Made by a program: the position numbers and the translations under genes
Notes under the pieces: generated by a model
What the model saw: the letters and a program-made list of their open reading frames with translations, nothing else
Databases searched by the model: none
What the model was told of the DNA's origin: nothing
In this document: one piece after another, positions 32,114-39,675 of the stretch
How positions within the stretch are numbered: the first letter of the stretch is position 1
How the letters are laid out: the number at the start of each line of letters is the position of its first letter
From: an uncultured Clostridia bacterium
Lineage (GTDB): Bacteria; Bacillota; Clostridia; Oscillospirales; Acutalibacteraceae
Length of the DNA: 39,675 bases
Assembly: GCA_944380795.1 (NCBI GenBank)
Contig: CALWIS010000179.1
Coordinates: 1 to 39,675 of the forward strand
Reading direction: 5' to 3'

Positions 32114-33642
32114 TCTGTTTCGCCTCCCACATTATGTTCTGTGGGGGAGCAGAATTTTTGCCGGTATTCCGTAGGCGACACCCCAAAAATACGATTGAAG
32201 GTAGAACAAAAGTAAGAGACATTTTCATATCCCACCTGATGGCTGATCTCTCGGATTTTTAAACTCCTGTCCCGCAAAAGCTGACACGCCTTTTCAAAAC
32301 GATATTCGGTGGTCCATTACAAAATGGTTTTTCCTGTTACACTTTTAAAAATATTTCTGACATAGTTGGGAGAAAGATAGATCTTCCCGGCAATTTCTTC
32401 TGCTGTCAGCGGGTCCTGATAATGCTTCATAATATATTCTTTTACCTGCCGTACGATCTGCCCGGATTTATCCATATTTTGCTCTGCAAAACAATGCACC
32501 AACGCGGCGATCCATTCTTTCATACTGGCGCAAAGATCCTCTAGGGTATCCGCCTGCTCCAACCTCTCATATTCTTCACTCTTGCCCGGCATAACGGCCT
32601 TTAAAGAATCATTTTTACTCACCAGTCGGTCATATATCTCGGTATACACATTAAAAAACTCTTTCTTTACCCGCTGTGGCCAGGGTCGCGCTTCCTTGAT
32701 TTTTTGAAACCAACCTTCCTGCATCTGTTCCACTGCTTCTTCCTCGCCGGAAAGGATCTTTTTTTCCATCATCTCCGCAGATAGAACGGGAAGCTCTTTT
32801 TCCATCTGGAGATCTTGACGTTCTTCTAAAACCAAGATCTTTTCGTTCCCTTCATAAAACACCCAATCCTTCAGCCCTTCAAGGCTGCATCTTTTTTCAT
32901 AAAGCTGTTCTGGGCTGCAAGGCTGGTTACTATAAGAAATCGCAGCTAATACGCCCATACTTTTCAGCTTATTTTTGAGCCGTATGGCCGCTGCCTCTGG
33001 AATCACAGCAGAAGAAACCAAAAACAAAACGCCACCCTGCTTTTTTACAGAAAAGGCAATTTCCGCCATAGAAATATCAGGGCTTTTTCCAGGATCAAAA
33101 TGCCCCAACGCCTGCATAAGGAAAAAGCTGGAGCCTGCGCTGCTGAGTCTTCCAGAACGCACCAACCCTGCGTAAGCCTCCTGCCTGTGTCCCTCCTCCT
33201 GGCAGGTGAGCAGGTCTGTCAAATAGGAATCTGTGAGCAAATCCATGGAACGGGCTACCAGACGATCCTTTTTTAAGCTTTCCAACACCCTGACTACTAC
33301 TTTTCGCACATCATCCAAAGAAAATGGCTTTAACAAATAGTCAAAAGCATCTACTCGGAAGGCACTGCGAATATAAGAAAAATCATCATAGCCTGTAAGG
33401 AAAACCACCTTGGTATCCGGGCATTCTTCCCGCAGTGCAGCCGCCAGTTCCAAACCATCCATCAAAGGCATCCGTATATCGGTGATCACCAGATCAGGAT
33501 GATACTCTAATGCTAAGGCTAAAGCGGTCCTTCCATTTTTTGCGGAAAACACCTGGGAAAATCCCAGCTCCTTCCAATCCACATAATCCTGAAGCGTTTC
33601 CAGCTGTAGATTTTCGTCATCTGCTAAAAGAACTTTATACAT
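32110..33642 (-). pseudogene. YesN-type AraC response regulator interrupted by an in-frame stop
   Basis: Response regulator of the YesN group. The receiver domain (1-125) has LLADDE, Asp55 (VITDIRMPLMDG), TGYDD and LLKPF. A linker of about 240 residues follows, then an AraC helix-turn-helix domain. A TAA at 32317-32319 stops translation after GKTIL (441 residues). The same frame continues for 68 further codons with an intact second half of the AraC domain: EYRFEKACQLL, IREISHQVGYENVSYF, FNRIFGVSPTEYRQKF. It ends at a TGA overlapping the kinase start. The stop probably replaced a GAA codon. The protein made would lack the second helix-turn-helix and probably not bind DNA. The consensus promoter is still present. 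Confidence 0.88.
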
Positions 33643-33765
33643 CCTTTTCTTCCTTTCCCATCAGATTCCCGCCTTTTCAACTATTTACCCTTTACATCCT
33701 AAAAAGAGGAACCACCAATTTCAACAAATCCCACAAAAAGCTTTGCAAAATTTCTATCGAAATAC

Positions 33766-33794
33766 AGTATAATTTTTATTGCTTTTTCTGTCAA
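33766..33794 (-). promoter_or_regulatory. consensus sigma-A promoter of the two-component operon
   Basis: On the minus strand TTGACA (33789-33794), a 17-base spacer and TATACT (33766-33771). It lies about 125 bases before the response regulator start and looks fully functional although the genes are broken. Confidence 0.75.
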
Positions 33795-33806
33795 GTTTGC
33801 TATACT
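33779..33806 (+). promoter_or_regulatory. possible plus-strand promoter overlapping the divergent one
   Basis: TTGCTT (33779-33784), 16 bases, TATACT (33801-33806). It shares DNA with the minus-strand -35. It would give a leader of about 230 bases for the sugar operon. Confidence 0.35.
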
Positions 33807-33929
33807 TTAAAAAAACAGGATTGTATTTCTCCTTTGCAGGACAACAGTTTAAAACGCTATTTGTAATTTTTTATAACATTGGGATATATTTGTGAATATT
33901 TTGCTATAGATTTTCTTTGGCACACCCGT

Positions 33930-33935
33930 TATAAT
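33930..33935 (+). promoter_or_regulatory. -10 box of the sugar operon
   Basis: TATAAT about 106 bases before the glycosidase ATG. The -35 position (TAGATT, 17 bases upstream) is poor, suggesting an activator-dependent promoter. Confidence 0.45.
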
Positions 33936-34041
33936 AAAGTCGACCCTTCCTTCTTTGATTGGGAGTGGTCAAAAAATTTTACGCTGGTTTTAACACATGG
34001 TTTTTAAACTGCAATTTTTAATTTGCAAGGAGGCTTTTTTC

Positions 34042-36039
34042 ATGAAATTTTATCAAGAATCAAACACCGTAAAAGCAACCAGCTCTCTGTTGGAATTTAC
34101 CTATCACTGCGACACCTGTACCTATGATATCCATTTTCCTGCCGCTCCTCATCCAGCTACCGAACAGATCGGCGTAGAAGTGACCCTGCGGGGGAAAAAG
34201 CTGAACCAGCAGGATTTTTCCCGCTCCCCAGCTTCGATTGTGATTTCTGAAAAAGAAGAAACCCCGAAAAATGGTTCCCGCCTTACCGTGACCCGGATGT
34301 GGGGGGAGCTGGACTTTATACAGGAATTCTTTTTCCCGGACGGGGAAGCAGCTCTGTATGTTTCCTGCGGGTTTGCTGGAAATGAAAAATTCCCCTGCCA
34401 GTCCATGACCCCAGTGGCAGCCTTGAAGGCCCCCTTCCACCTTGCCAATGCCAATGCTCCCCGACTGCTGTATGTGCCTTATGACAACGACAAGTGGATC
34501 CGCTATGAGGCCCAGAAGATCCATGGCGCCGGCGCCAGCTATGAGGTCACCGCTGTATACGATGACGATACCCGCAACGGCTATGTCATTGGCTCCTTGA
34601 CCCACGACCACTGGAAGACCGGCATCAAGACCCATGGCGGCTTTGGCAACTTGGAATTTTTACGGGTAGTAGGCGGCGTTGCAGATTTTGTTACCCGTGA
34701 CGAAGCCATGCCTCACGGCCCGGTATGGGGCAAAAAAGTATTCTCCCCTACCGTTTATATCGGCTATCATGAAGATTTCCGCCAGGGGCTCATTGCATTC
34801 GGCAATGCCAACAATGTGTTTGCCCCTCGCCTGCCTTGGGACGGCGGCGTGCCTTTTGGCTGGAACAGTTGGGCTTGCGCAGCCGGAAAGCTGGACTTCT
34901 CCATTTATGATAATGCCAGTACCACTCTGCAATCTTTTGAAGAAAAGGGCTTTTCCAACAATGGCACCGTATTTATTAATTTCGACGCTCTGTGGTCTAA
35001 TCTTTCCCCAGAAGAACTACGCACCGCAGTAGATAATGTTCACAGCCGCGGACAGAAAGCCGGCATCTATTTTGCCCCATTCGCCTGCTGGGTCAAGGAT
35101 TTTGACCGTGTGGCTGACTATACCGATGGGAAATACACTTACCGTGACCTGCTGGCACGGGACAATGAAGGGAACCATCTCCCCCCCTGTGATAATGGGT
35201 ATCCCTTGGACCCAACCCATCCCGGCAATTTAATGCGAGTGCGCAACATGATGAAATTTACCGTAGATATGGGATTTGACTATATCAAGACAGATTTTAT
35301 GTCTCACGGTGCCTGTGAATGTGTGCACTATAATCCGGAGACCACCACCGGTATGGAGGCCTACTGCTATGCCTTAAAGGAAATGCTGGCTTGCCTGGAC
35401 CCCAAAAAGATCGGCCGCACGATTTTCCTGGATTTCTCCATTGCTCCCATCTTCCCCTATCAGTTCTGCCATGCCCGCCGCGTCTCCTGCGATGCCTTTG
35501 GCCTGCTGGATGACACCGAATATCTGCTCAATTCCATCACCTACGGATTCTGGCAGAACAACACCATCTATTCCTACAACGATCCTGACCACACGGTCAT
35601 GTATCATAGTTTTGACAAGCGTAATTGTACCTTGGAGGAAGGCCGTTCTCGCCTGCATGCTTCGGTCATTGGCGGAACCGTACTTCTTCTCAGCGATGAC
35701 TACCGTGTACCGGAAGCGGAGCAGCGTGTCCGCAGCCTGCTGGATCCTCGGCTGCTGGATATTGCCCGGGTAGGGCGCACCTTCCTGCCGGTAGAAACCG
35801 CCACGGGAGACAGTGCTAGCCATCTGTACACCCGTGTGGATGAGGACCGGAACCTGTTGGCTGTGTTTAATCTGACTGACCAGCCTGCAGAGATCTCTGT
35901 AGATGTTTCCCGCTTGGCCCTTCCTGCCGGAAGCGGACCCTTTACCCCAGTGACCGGCGGGGAATCCTTTGAAGGGGATCATTTTACCGTACGGCTTGCC
36001 CCTGCAGATTCCATTATTTTGGAGCAGCCCCGTTCATAA
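34042..36039 (+). CDS. clan GH-D glycoside hydrolase (alpha-galactosidase-like)
   Basis: Intracellular glycosidase related to GH27/GH36 alpha-galactosidases (665 residues, no signal peptide). The N-terminal beta-sandwich region covers about 1-270 and a TIM barrel about 275-580: PFGWNSWACAAG, INFDALWSNLSPEELRTAVD, GQKAGIYFAPF and DYIKTDFMSHG, with the likely nucleophile Asp418. ARRVSCDAFGLLDDTE holds the likely acid/base Asp484 with Arg480, and YSYNDPDH matches the NDPDM region of the clan. A C-terminal beta domain (about 585-665) follows. Exact family and sugar cannot be told by eye. ATG at 34042 has AAGGAGG 8 bases upstream; an in-frame upstream start at 33997 is less likely. First gene of the sugar operon. 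Confidence 0.82.
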   Translation: MKFYQESNTVKATSSLLEFTYHCDTCTYDIHFPAAPHPATEQIGVEVTLRGKKLNQQDFSRSPASIVISEKEETPKNGSRLTVTRMWGELDFIQEFFFPDGEAALYVSCGFAGNEKFPCQSMTPVAALKAPFHLANANAPRLLYVPYDNDKWIRYEAQKIHGAGASYEVTAVYDDDTRNGYVIGSLTHDHWKTGIKTHGGFGNLEFLRVVGGVADFVTRDEAMPHGPVWGKKVFSPTVYIGYHEDFRQGLIAFGNANNVFAPRLPWDGGVPFGWNSWACAAGKLDFSIYDNASTTLQSFEEKGFSNNGTVFINFDALWSNLSPEELRTAVDNVHSRGQKAGIYFAPFACWVKDFDRVADYTDGKYTYRDLLARDNEGNHLPPCDNGYPLDPTHPGNLMRVRNMMKFTVDMGFDYIKTDFMSHGACECVHYNPETTTGMEAYCYALKEMLACLDPKKIGRTIFLDFSIAPIFPYQFCHARRVSCDAFGLLDDTEYLLNSITYGFWQNNTIYSYNDPDHTVMYHSFDKRNCTLEEGRSRLHASVIGGTVLLLSDDYRVPEAEQRVRSLLDPRLLDIARVGRTFLPVETATGDSASHLYTRVDEDRNLLAVFNLTDQPAEISVDVSRLALPAGSGPFTPVTGGESFEGDHFTVRLAPADSIILEQPRS

Positions 36040-36074
36040 CCGCTCTTTGAGAGCCGAAACAGGAGGAGTTATTT

Positions 36075-36923
36075 ATGCCACTGGTACCTGTAAAAGACAT
36101 TTTAAAATGCGCAGACGAAAACCAATTTGCTGCCGCCGCCTTTGATGTGTTCAATTTTGAATCCATCTCCTGGGTGGTCAAGGCTGCCGAGATCGAAAAA
36201 GTTCCCGTGATCCTTATGTTCTATCCTGACATGAAGACCTTTATCCCCTTGAGCACCCTGGCTGCCATTGCCAATGATGTAGCCCGGAATGCTGCTGTAC
36301 CAGTAGGCGTACATCTGGACCACAGCCGCACGTTCCACGATGTGATGCTGGGGATCCCCGCCGGATTCCAGTCCATCATGTTTGACGGCTCTGCCCGCCC
36401 CTTTGAGGAGAACGCCGCCATTACCCGCCAAGTAGTGGAGAGCGCCCATATTATGGGTGTGGATGTGGAAGCAGAGCTGGGTCTGGTAGGCTCCGGCAGC
36501 CGTAAGGAAGATTTTATGGATGATTCCCTTTACACCGACCCGGCCTTTGCTAAAAAGTTTGTGGAAGAGACCAACGTAGATTCCCTGGCAGTGGCCATCG
36601 GCAACAGCCACGGCCATTATGTGTGTGAGCCTCATCTGGACATCAAGCGCCTGGATGAGATCAACCGCACCATCTCTACCCCGCTGGTGCTCCACGGCGG
36701 CTCCGGTATTCCCCCCGAGCAGGTGACGGAATCCGTCAAATACGGCATCAACAAGGTGAACATCGGCACCGAATTCTTTGCTAAGACCAAAGCTGCCGGT
36801 GCACAGGCACTGGCTGAGGAGAACAGCTGGCTGGGAGCCATGAACAAGGCTGGCGAGGAAGTTATTCCCTTTGTGCGCAGCCGTCTGCAATGGCTGAACC
36901 CCACAGAGTTCCGGCTCCCCTAA
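36075..36923 (+). CDS. class II (zinc) ketose-phosphate aldolase
   Basis: Metal-dependent aldolase of the fructose/tagatose-bisphosphate aldolase family (282 residues, the size of GatY/KbaY). Catalytic Asp82 and Zn ligands His83 (HLDH), His181 (GNSHGHY) and His207 (LHGGSGIP) are present, along with Glu134 (VEAELG). The phosphate loop motif is KVNIGTE, not the NIDTD of fructose-bisphosphate aldolases, so a different ketose phosphate is likely. AGGAGGAG precedes the ATG. It cleaves a ketose-phosphate to dihydroxyacetone phosphate plus an aldehyde. In this operon it would act after the isomerase and kinase. Confidence 0.88.
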   Translation: MPLVPVKDILKCADENQFAAAAFDVFNFESISWVVKAAEIEKVPVILMFYPDMKTFIPLSTLAAIANDVARNAAVPVGVHLDHSRTFHDVMLGIPAGFQSIMFDGSARPFEENAAITRQVVESAHIMGVDVEAELGLVGSGSRKEDFMDDSLYTDPAFAKKFVEETNVDSLAVAIGNSHGHYVCEPHLDIKRLDEINRTISTPLVLHGGSGIPPEQVTESVKYGINKVNIGTEFFAKTKAAGAQALAEENSWLGAMNKAGEEVIPFVRSRLQWLNPTEFRLP

Positions 36924-36953
36924 TTAGAGGGGAACCCTGGGAGGAGTTTATCT

Positions 36954-37907
36954 ATGGATATTATCGGAATCGGCACCCCCATTATGGATTTGGTGGTCAA
37001 TGTAGATTCCATGCCCCAAAAGGATGGGGCCACCCACGCCAATGAAATGTTTTATCAAGGGGGCAATAAGGTACCCACCGCTATGGTTGCCGCTGCCCGG
37101 CTGGGGTGGAAGGCCGGTCTTATGGGCCGCGTAGGCCGTGACCGCATTGGACGCTTTATCCTGGAGGATCTGGAATATAATCATGTGGATATTTCCCGGG
37201 TACTACTGGATGAGGAGGGGCGGTACAGCAGTTGCTGCCTTTCCCTCTCCGAAAAAGAAACGGGCACTCGGGTGTTTATTGGGCGCAGCAGCACAGTGCG
37301 TCCCATTACCCCCGATTTGTTGGATTATGACTACCTTGCCACCGCCAAGTGCATCCATCTTTCCGAAGGAGACGAGGGCAGCGCCGCTGCCGCTGCTTTT
37401 GGCAAGGAAAAGGGAATTCCTGTATCCTTTGATGGGGATCACTACAATAAAAAGATCGAGGCGCTCATTCCTCAGATCGATGTTTTTATCGGCTCAGAGT
37501 TCTTTCAGAGAGATCTCTTTGGCAGTCTTAGCATGGAGGAAAGCTGCCGGGAGATCGTAAAAATGGGACCGCATACCGCGATTTTTACCTTAGGAAAACG
37601 GGGTTGCGTGGGCTACACTCAAAAAGAGGGCTTCTTTGCCCTTCCCTGCTTTGATAACGTGACAGTGGTGGACACCACTGGCGCAGGGGATGTATTCCAC
37701 GGCGCATATATCGTGGCCATGCTGGAAGGCCAGTCCGCCCGAGAGGCCTGCCGGTTTGCCAGCGCAGTTTCCGCCATTAAGTGCACCCGCATTGGTGGGC
37801 GCACCGGCATCCCCACCCGTCCCATTTTAGACCGTTTTTTGGAGACAGGCGAGATCGACGGCACAGAGCTGGATGAACGTCTGGCCTATTACCGCACAAA
37901 ATTCTGA
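36954..37907 (+). CDS. PfkB-family sugar kinase
   Basis: Ribokinase-fold carbohydrate kinase (317 residues). The N-terminal IIGIGTPIMDLVVNVDSMP and YQGGNKVPTAMVAAARLG resemble the sugar-binding start of the family, and the C-terminal signature is DTTGAGDVFHGAYI with the catalytic Asp246. Sugar specificity is not readable; relatives phosphorylate fructose, tagatose 6-phosphate, 2-keto-3-deoxygluconate, sulfofructose and others. GGGAGGAG precedes the ATG at 36954, 30 bases after the aldolase. Its predicted substrate is the ketose made by the isomerase encoded next. Confidence 0.88.
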   Translation: MDIIGIGTPIMDLVVNVDSMPQKDGATHANEMFYQGGNKVPTAMVAAARLGWKAGLMGRVGRDRIGRFILEDLEYNHVDISRVLLDEEGRYSSCCLSLSEKETGTRVFIGRSSTVRPITPDLLDYDYLATAKCIHLSEGDEGSAAAAAFGKEKGIPVSFDGDHYNKKIEALIPQIDVFIGSEFFQRDLFGSLSMEESCREIVKMGPHTAIFTLGKRGCVGYTQKEGFFALPCFDNVTVVDTTGAGDVFHGAYIVAMLEGQSAREACRFASAVSAIKCTRIGGRTGIPTRPILDRFLETGEIDGTELDERLAYYRTKF

Positions 37908-37967
37908 CGACCCGGGGAATGGCCCCGATTTTCAGAGATGGGCAACCGCCCAAAGGAGAGTTGTATC

Positions 37968-39371
37968 ATGAAAAATGCAGATAAGACCTTGCGGCTGGGC
38001 ATCGTCCCTACCCGTCGGGAAGCGTTCAGCCATCCATTAGCTTTTGAACAAAAAAAAGAGATTATAGCCAAAATGCGGGAGTTAGAAAGCACTCTGCACT
38101 TTACCGGCGTGTATGTGGAGGACCTCAACGAAGAAGGACTCCTCATGCGGTATGACGAGGCCTTTACCGTAGCGGAAAAAATGCGGGAAGCCAAGGTGGA
38201 CGCCCTGTTTATCCCCCATTGCAACTTTGGCGAGGAGAGCGCCGTTGCCCGTCTTGCCAAGGAATTGGATGTACCGGTACTCATTTGGGGTCCCCGTGAC
38301 GGAGTGCCCAATGGGCTGGAGTGGCGTCCCACCGACAGCCAGTGCGGGATGTTCGCCTCCACCAAGGTATTGCAGCGGTATGGGGTCACCTTCTCCTATA
38401 TTGAAAACTGCGAACTGGATTCTCCCATCTTCCAAAAGAAATTTGCTTCTTTCCTAGCTGTGGCACAGGTGGTCAAGGCCTTCCGCGGCCTGCGTATCGC
38501 TGTTATCAGCACCCGTCCTCAACCTTTCCTCAGTGTAATGGTCAACGAAGCCGAGCTTCTGGAAAAATTCGGCATCGAGCTGGTACCAGCAGAATCCGCT
38601 GTGATCTTGGCAATGATTAAACAGCAGATGGAAAACAAAGAGGCGCTGGAAAAACTGCTGGCAGAACTGGTGGAGAGCGGCTTGGATATTGAGCCACTTG
38701 GCGAGAAAAAGTACACTCTTGCCGCTATGGAACTGGGACTGATGGAGTTTGCCAAAAAGCACAACTGCTCCGCCATTTCCTGTGAATGCTGGACCATGTT
38801 CGCTAAGAATCTGGGGCTGGGAGCCTGCTTTATGCTGGGCGACCTCAACGACCGGGGCATCCCCGCCGCTTGTGAAAACGACATTCACGCCGCTATTGCC
38901 TCTGTGATGGCCACTGCCGCCGCACGGTACGCTTCCCCCTCCTTTGTGGCAGACCTGACCATCCGGCACCCGGAAAACGACAATGCCGAGCTTTTGTGGC
39001 ACTGTGGCCCCTTTGCCAAATCGCTCATCCGCAAAAATGCCAAGGGCTATATCACCCCCCAGGGTAAGGGTTTTTACGAGATCGAGCACGGCGAGTATAC
39101 CGTCCTGCGGTTTGACGGCCTGAAGGGGCAGTATTATCTCTTTGCCGGCACTGGCCACGGCGTGGAAGGCCCCCTCACCAACGGCAACTACCTTTGGCTG
39201 GAAACCGACAACTGGCCCAAGTGGGAGAAAAAGTTTATCTTTGGACCGTACATCCACCATGTGGTGGGCATCCCTGGCGACCATGTAGCGGTCATTCGGG
39301 AAGCCTGCCGATATCTGGGGCTGCATTTTGATTCCCCAGACGACCCCAACTTTGTGTATGATTTAACGTAA
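37968..39371 (+). CDS. L-fucose/L-arabinose isomerase-superfamily aldose-ketose isomerase
   Basis: A 467-residue member of the FucI/AraA fold (COG2407-like), interconverting an aldose and its ketose with a divalent metal. Regions seen: N-terminal Rossmann-type domain (KTLRLGIVPTRREAF, VDALFIPHCNFGEE), GLRIAVISTRPQPF, SAISCECWTMF with Glu273, PAACENDIHAAI with Glu303/Asp305 (likely metal and catalytic site), and the C-terminal barrel with LTNGNYLWLE and YIHHVVGIPGDH. Shorter than E. coli FucI (about 590 residues), as usual for this group. The start at 37968 has AAAGGAGAG upstream. Substrate unknown. Last gene of the operon, with a terminator behind it. Confidence 0.82.
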   Translation: MKNADKTLRLGIVPTRREAFSHPLAFEQKKEIIAKMRELESTLHFTGVYVEDLNEEGLLMRYDEAFTVAEKMREAKVDALFIPHCNFGEESAVARLAKELDVPVLIWGPRDGVPNGLEWRPTDSQCGMFASTKVLQRYGVTFSYIENCELDSPIFQKKFASFLAVAQVVKAFRGLRIAVISTRPQPFLSVMVNEAELLEKFGIELVPAESAVILAMIKQQMENKEALEKLLAELVESGLDIEPLGEKKYTLAAMELGLMEFAKKHNCSAISCECWTMFAKNLGLGACFMLGDLNDRGIPAACENDIHAAIASVMATAAARYASPSFVADLTIRHPENDNAELLWHCGPFAKSLIRKNAKGYITPQGKGFYEIEHGEYTVLRFDGLKGQYYLFAGTGHGVEGPLTNGNYLWLETDNWPKWEKKFIFGPYIHHVVGIPGDHVAVIREACRYLGLHFDSPDDPNFVYDLT

Positions 39372-39378
39372 ACAAAAC

Positions 39379-39420
39379 ATCCGCCTGCTGCCTTCAAAAT
39401 GGCAACAGGCGGATATTATT
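39379..39420. terminator. bidirectional terminator of the sugar operon
   Basis: ATCCGCCTG/CAGGCGGAT (39379-39387 with 39406-39414) continues after one mismatch with TGCC/GGCA, then ATTATTTT. It lies 7 bases after the isomerase stop and also faces the converging minus-strand gene. Confidence 0.8.
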
Positions 39421-39445
39421 TTGCTCTTTGCGGGGCAACTCCGTA

Positions 39446-39675
39446 TTAAAATTTAGCCAACACCAAAGTATCTCCCGGCAGGATCTCCGTCTCCCCGTTG
39501 GGAATAATGGTTTCCGCTTCCCGCTTGACCAGCACCACCAGTACTTTTCCAGCATCAATCTCTTTTAAGGGCTTTCCAGTCCATTTATGGCTTTTATCCA
39601 CGTTGATCTCATACAAATACAGGTTCCGCCGGTTCTCAAACTCCCGAGCCGCCGCTACCAGCAAATCGCCCGGCA
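39446..39675 (-). CDS. TrkA-C (RCK_C) domain of an ion transporter, partial
   Basis: C-terminal fragment running off the window; in-frame codons before the nominal TTG at 39664 read PGDLLVAA, so the gene extends further. ENRRNLYLYEINVDKSHKWTGKPLKEIDAGKVLVVLVKR and PNGETEILPGDTLVLAKF are typical of a TrkA-C ligand-binding domain. The domain is found at the end of K+/H+ antiporters, Trk/Ktr regulators and some ClC channels; which one cannot be told from 76 residues. Confidence 0.65.
   Translation of the reverse strand, partial: PGDLLVAAAREFENRRNLYLYEINVDKSHKWTGKPLKEIDAGKVLVVLVKREAETIIPNGETEILPGDTLVLAKF

Larger units (their letters stand above)
33643..34041. other. 399-base divergent regulatory region
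   Basis: No gene is supported. It separates the decayed two-component gene (minus) from the sugar operon (plus). It holds overlapping divergent promoters (33766-33806), a further TATAAT at 33930-33935, and two TGGTTTTAA-like direct repeats (about 33985-33993 and 33998-34007) that could be operators. Base composition is AT-rich throughout. Confidence 0.5.

Noticed and set aside
32317..32319. Recoding (readthrough or selenocysteine-like) at the stop in the response regulator
   Set aside because: The codon is TAA, not TGA, there is no adjacent recoding stem, and the neighbouring kinase and binding-protein genes are also broken, so decay is simpler.
33845..33860. CcpA cre site before the sugar operon
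   Set aside because: AAAACGCTATTTG matches only half of the cre palindrome and lies far from the best -10.
36102..36890. 262-codon minus-strand frame opposite the aldolase gene
   Set aside because: It mirrors a gene with full catalytic motifs; its His/Gly-rich translation is the usual shadow of such a gene.
38454..39326. 290-codon minus-strand frame opposite the isomerase gene
   Set aside because: Antisense shadow without motifs or RBS.
1..39675. tRNA or rRNA genes, CRISPR arrays, phage, integrase or transposase genes
   Set aside because: None were seen on reading both strands; no cloverleaf-type GGTTCGAATCC segment, spaced direct repeats or DDE/tyrosine recombinase motifs were noticed.

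Overview
The window reads as chromosomal DNA of a low-to-mid GC Gram-positive anaerobe, most likely a gut Clostridia of the Oscillospirales/Ruminococcaceae type. This is inferred from strong AAGGAGG-type ribosome binding sites, GTG/TTG starts, a class B sortase, a VanW protein, YitT, PadR and MocR/PdxR regulators, YesM/YesN-type two-component genes, and several small uncharacterised proteins whose sequence style I associate with Clostridia. There are no rRNA or tRNA genes, no CRISPR array, no phage genes and no insertion sequence. It looks like ordinary chromosome with one decaying accessory patch.

Layout. 1-3420 (+): the end of cinA, a class B sortase and a beta-lactamase-fold serine hydrolase. 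3610-8332: an HtrA-type protease, then a compact vitamin B6 salvage unit in which a PdxR/MocR regulator is divergent from an ECF S component and a pyridoxal kinase, with a clear palindromic operator between them. 8513-12880 (+): an NSS sodium symporter, a PadR regulator, two tandem HAD phosphatases and a YitT membrane protein with an unusual leader. 12936-14984 (-): a UgtP/MGDG-synthase-type glycosyltransferase and an esterase. 15255-20845 (+): a VanW wall protein, a GT2 glycosyltransferase, glutamine-dependent NAD synthetase and a GNAT acetyltransferase. 20997-23501 (+): FapA, a CheX-like protein and a CheY-like protein behind a sigma-D-like promoter.

23856-26179 (-): phosphoglucomutase and a YfcE-type phosphoesterase. 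26340-27411 (+): three small uncharacterised genes, convergent with 27400-30526 (-), which is proB, proA and a conserved one-pass membrane protein. 30685-33642 (-): the remains of a YesN/YesM two-component system and an ABC sugar-binding protein. The regulator has an in-frame stop, and the kinase and binding protein are truncated against each other. 34042-39371 (+): a four-gene sugar operon (clan GH-D glycosidase, class II aldolase, PfkB kinase, FucI-like isomerase) that could by itself take a glycoside to triose-level products. The window ends in the C-terminus of a TrkA-C domain ion transporter (-).

The best candidates for undescribed biology are the four-gene sugar operon with its decayed regulatory/uptake neighbour, the three-gene cryptic module at 26340-27411, and the FapA-CheX-CheY operon. 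The PdxR operator is the clearest regulatory site.
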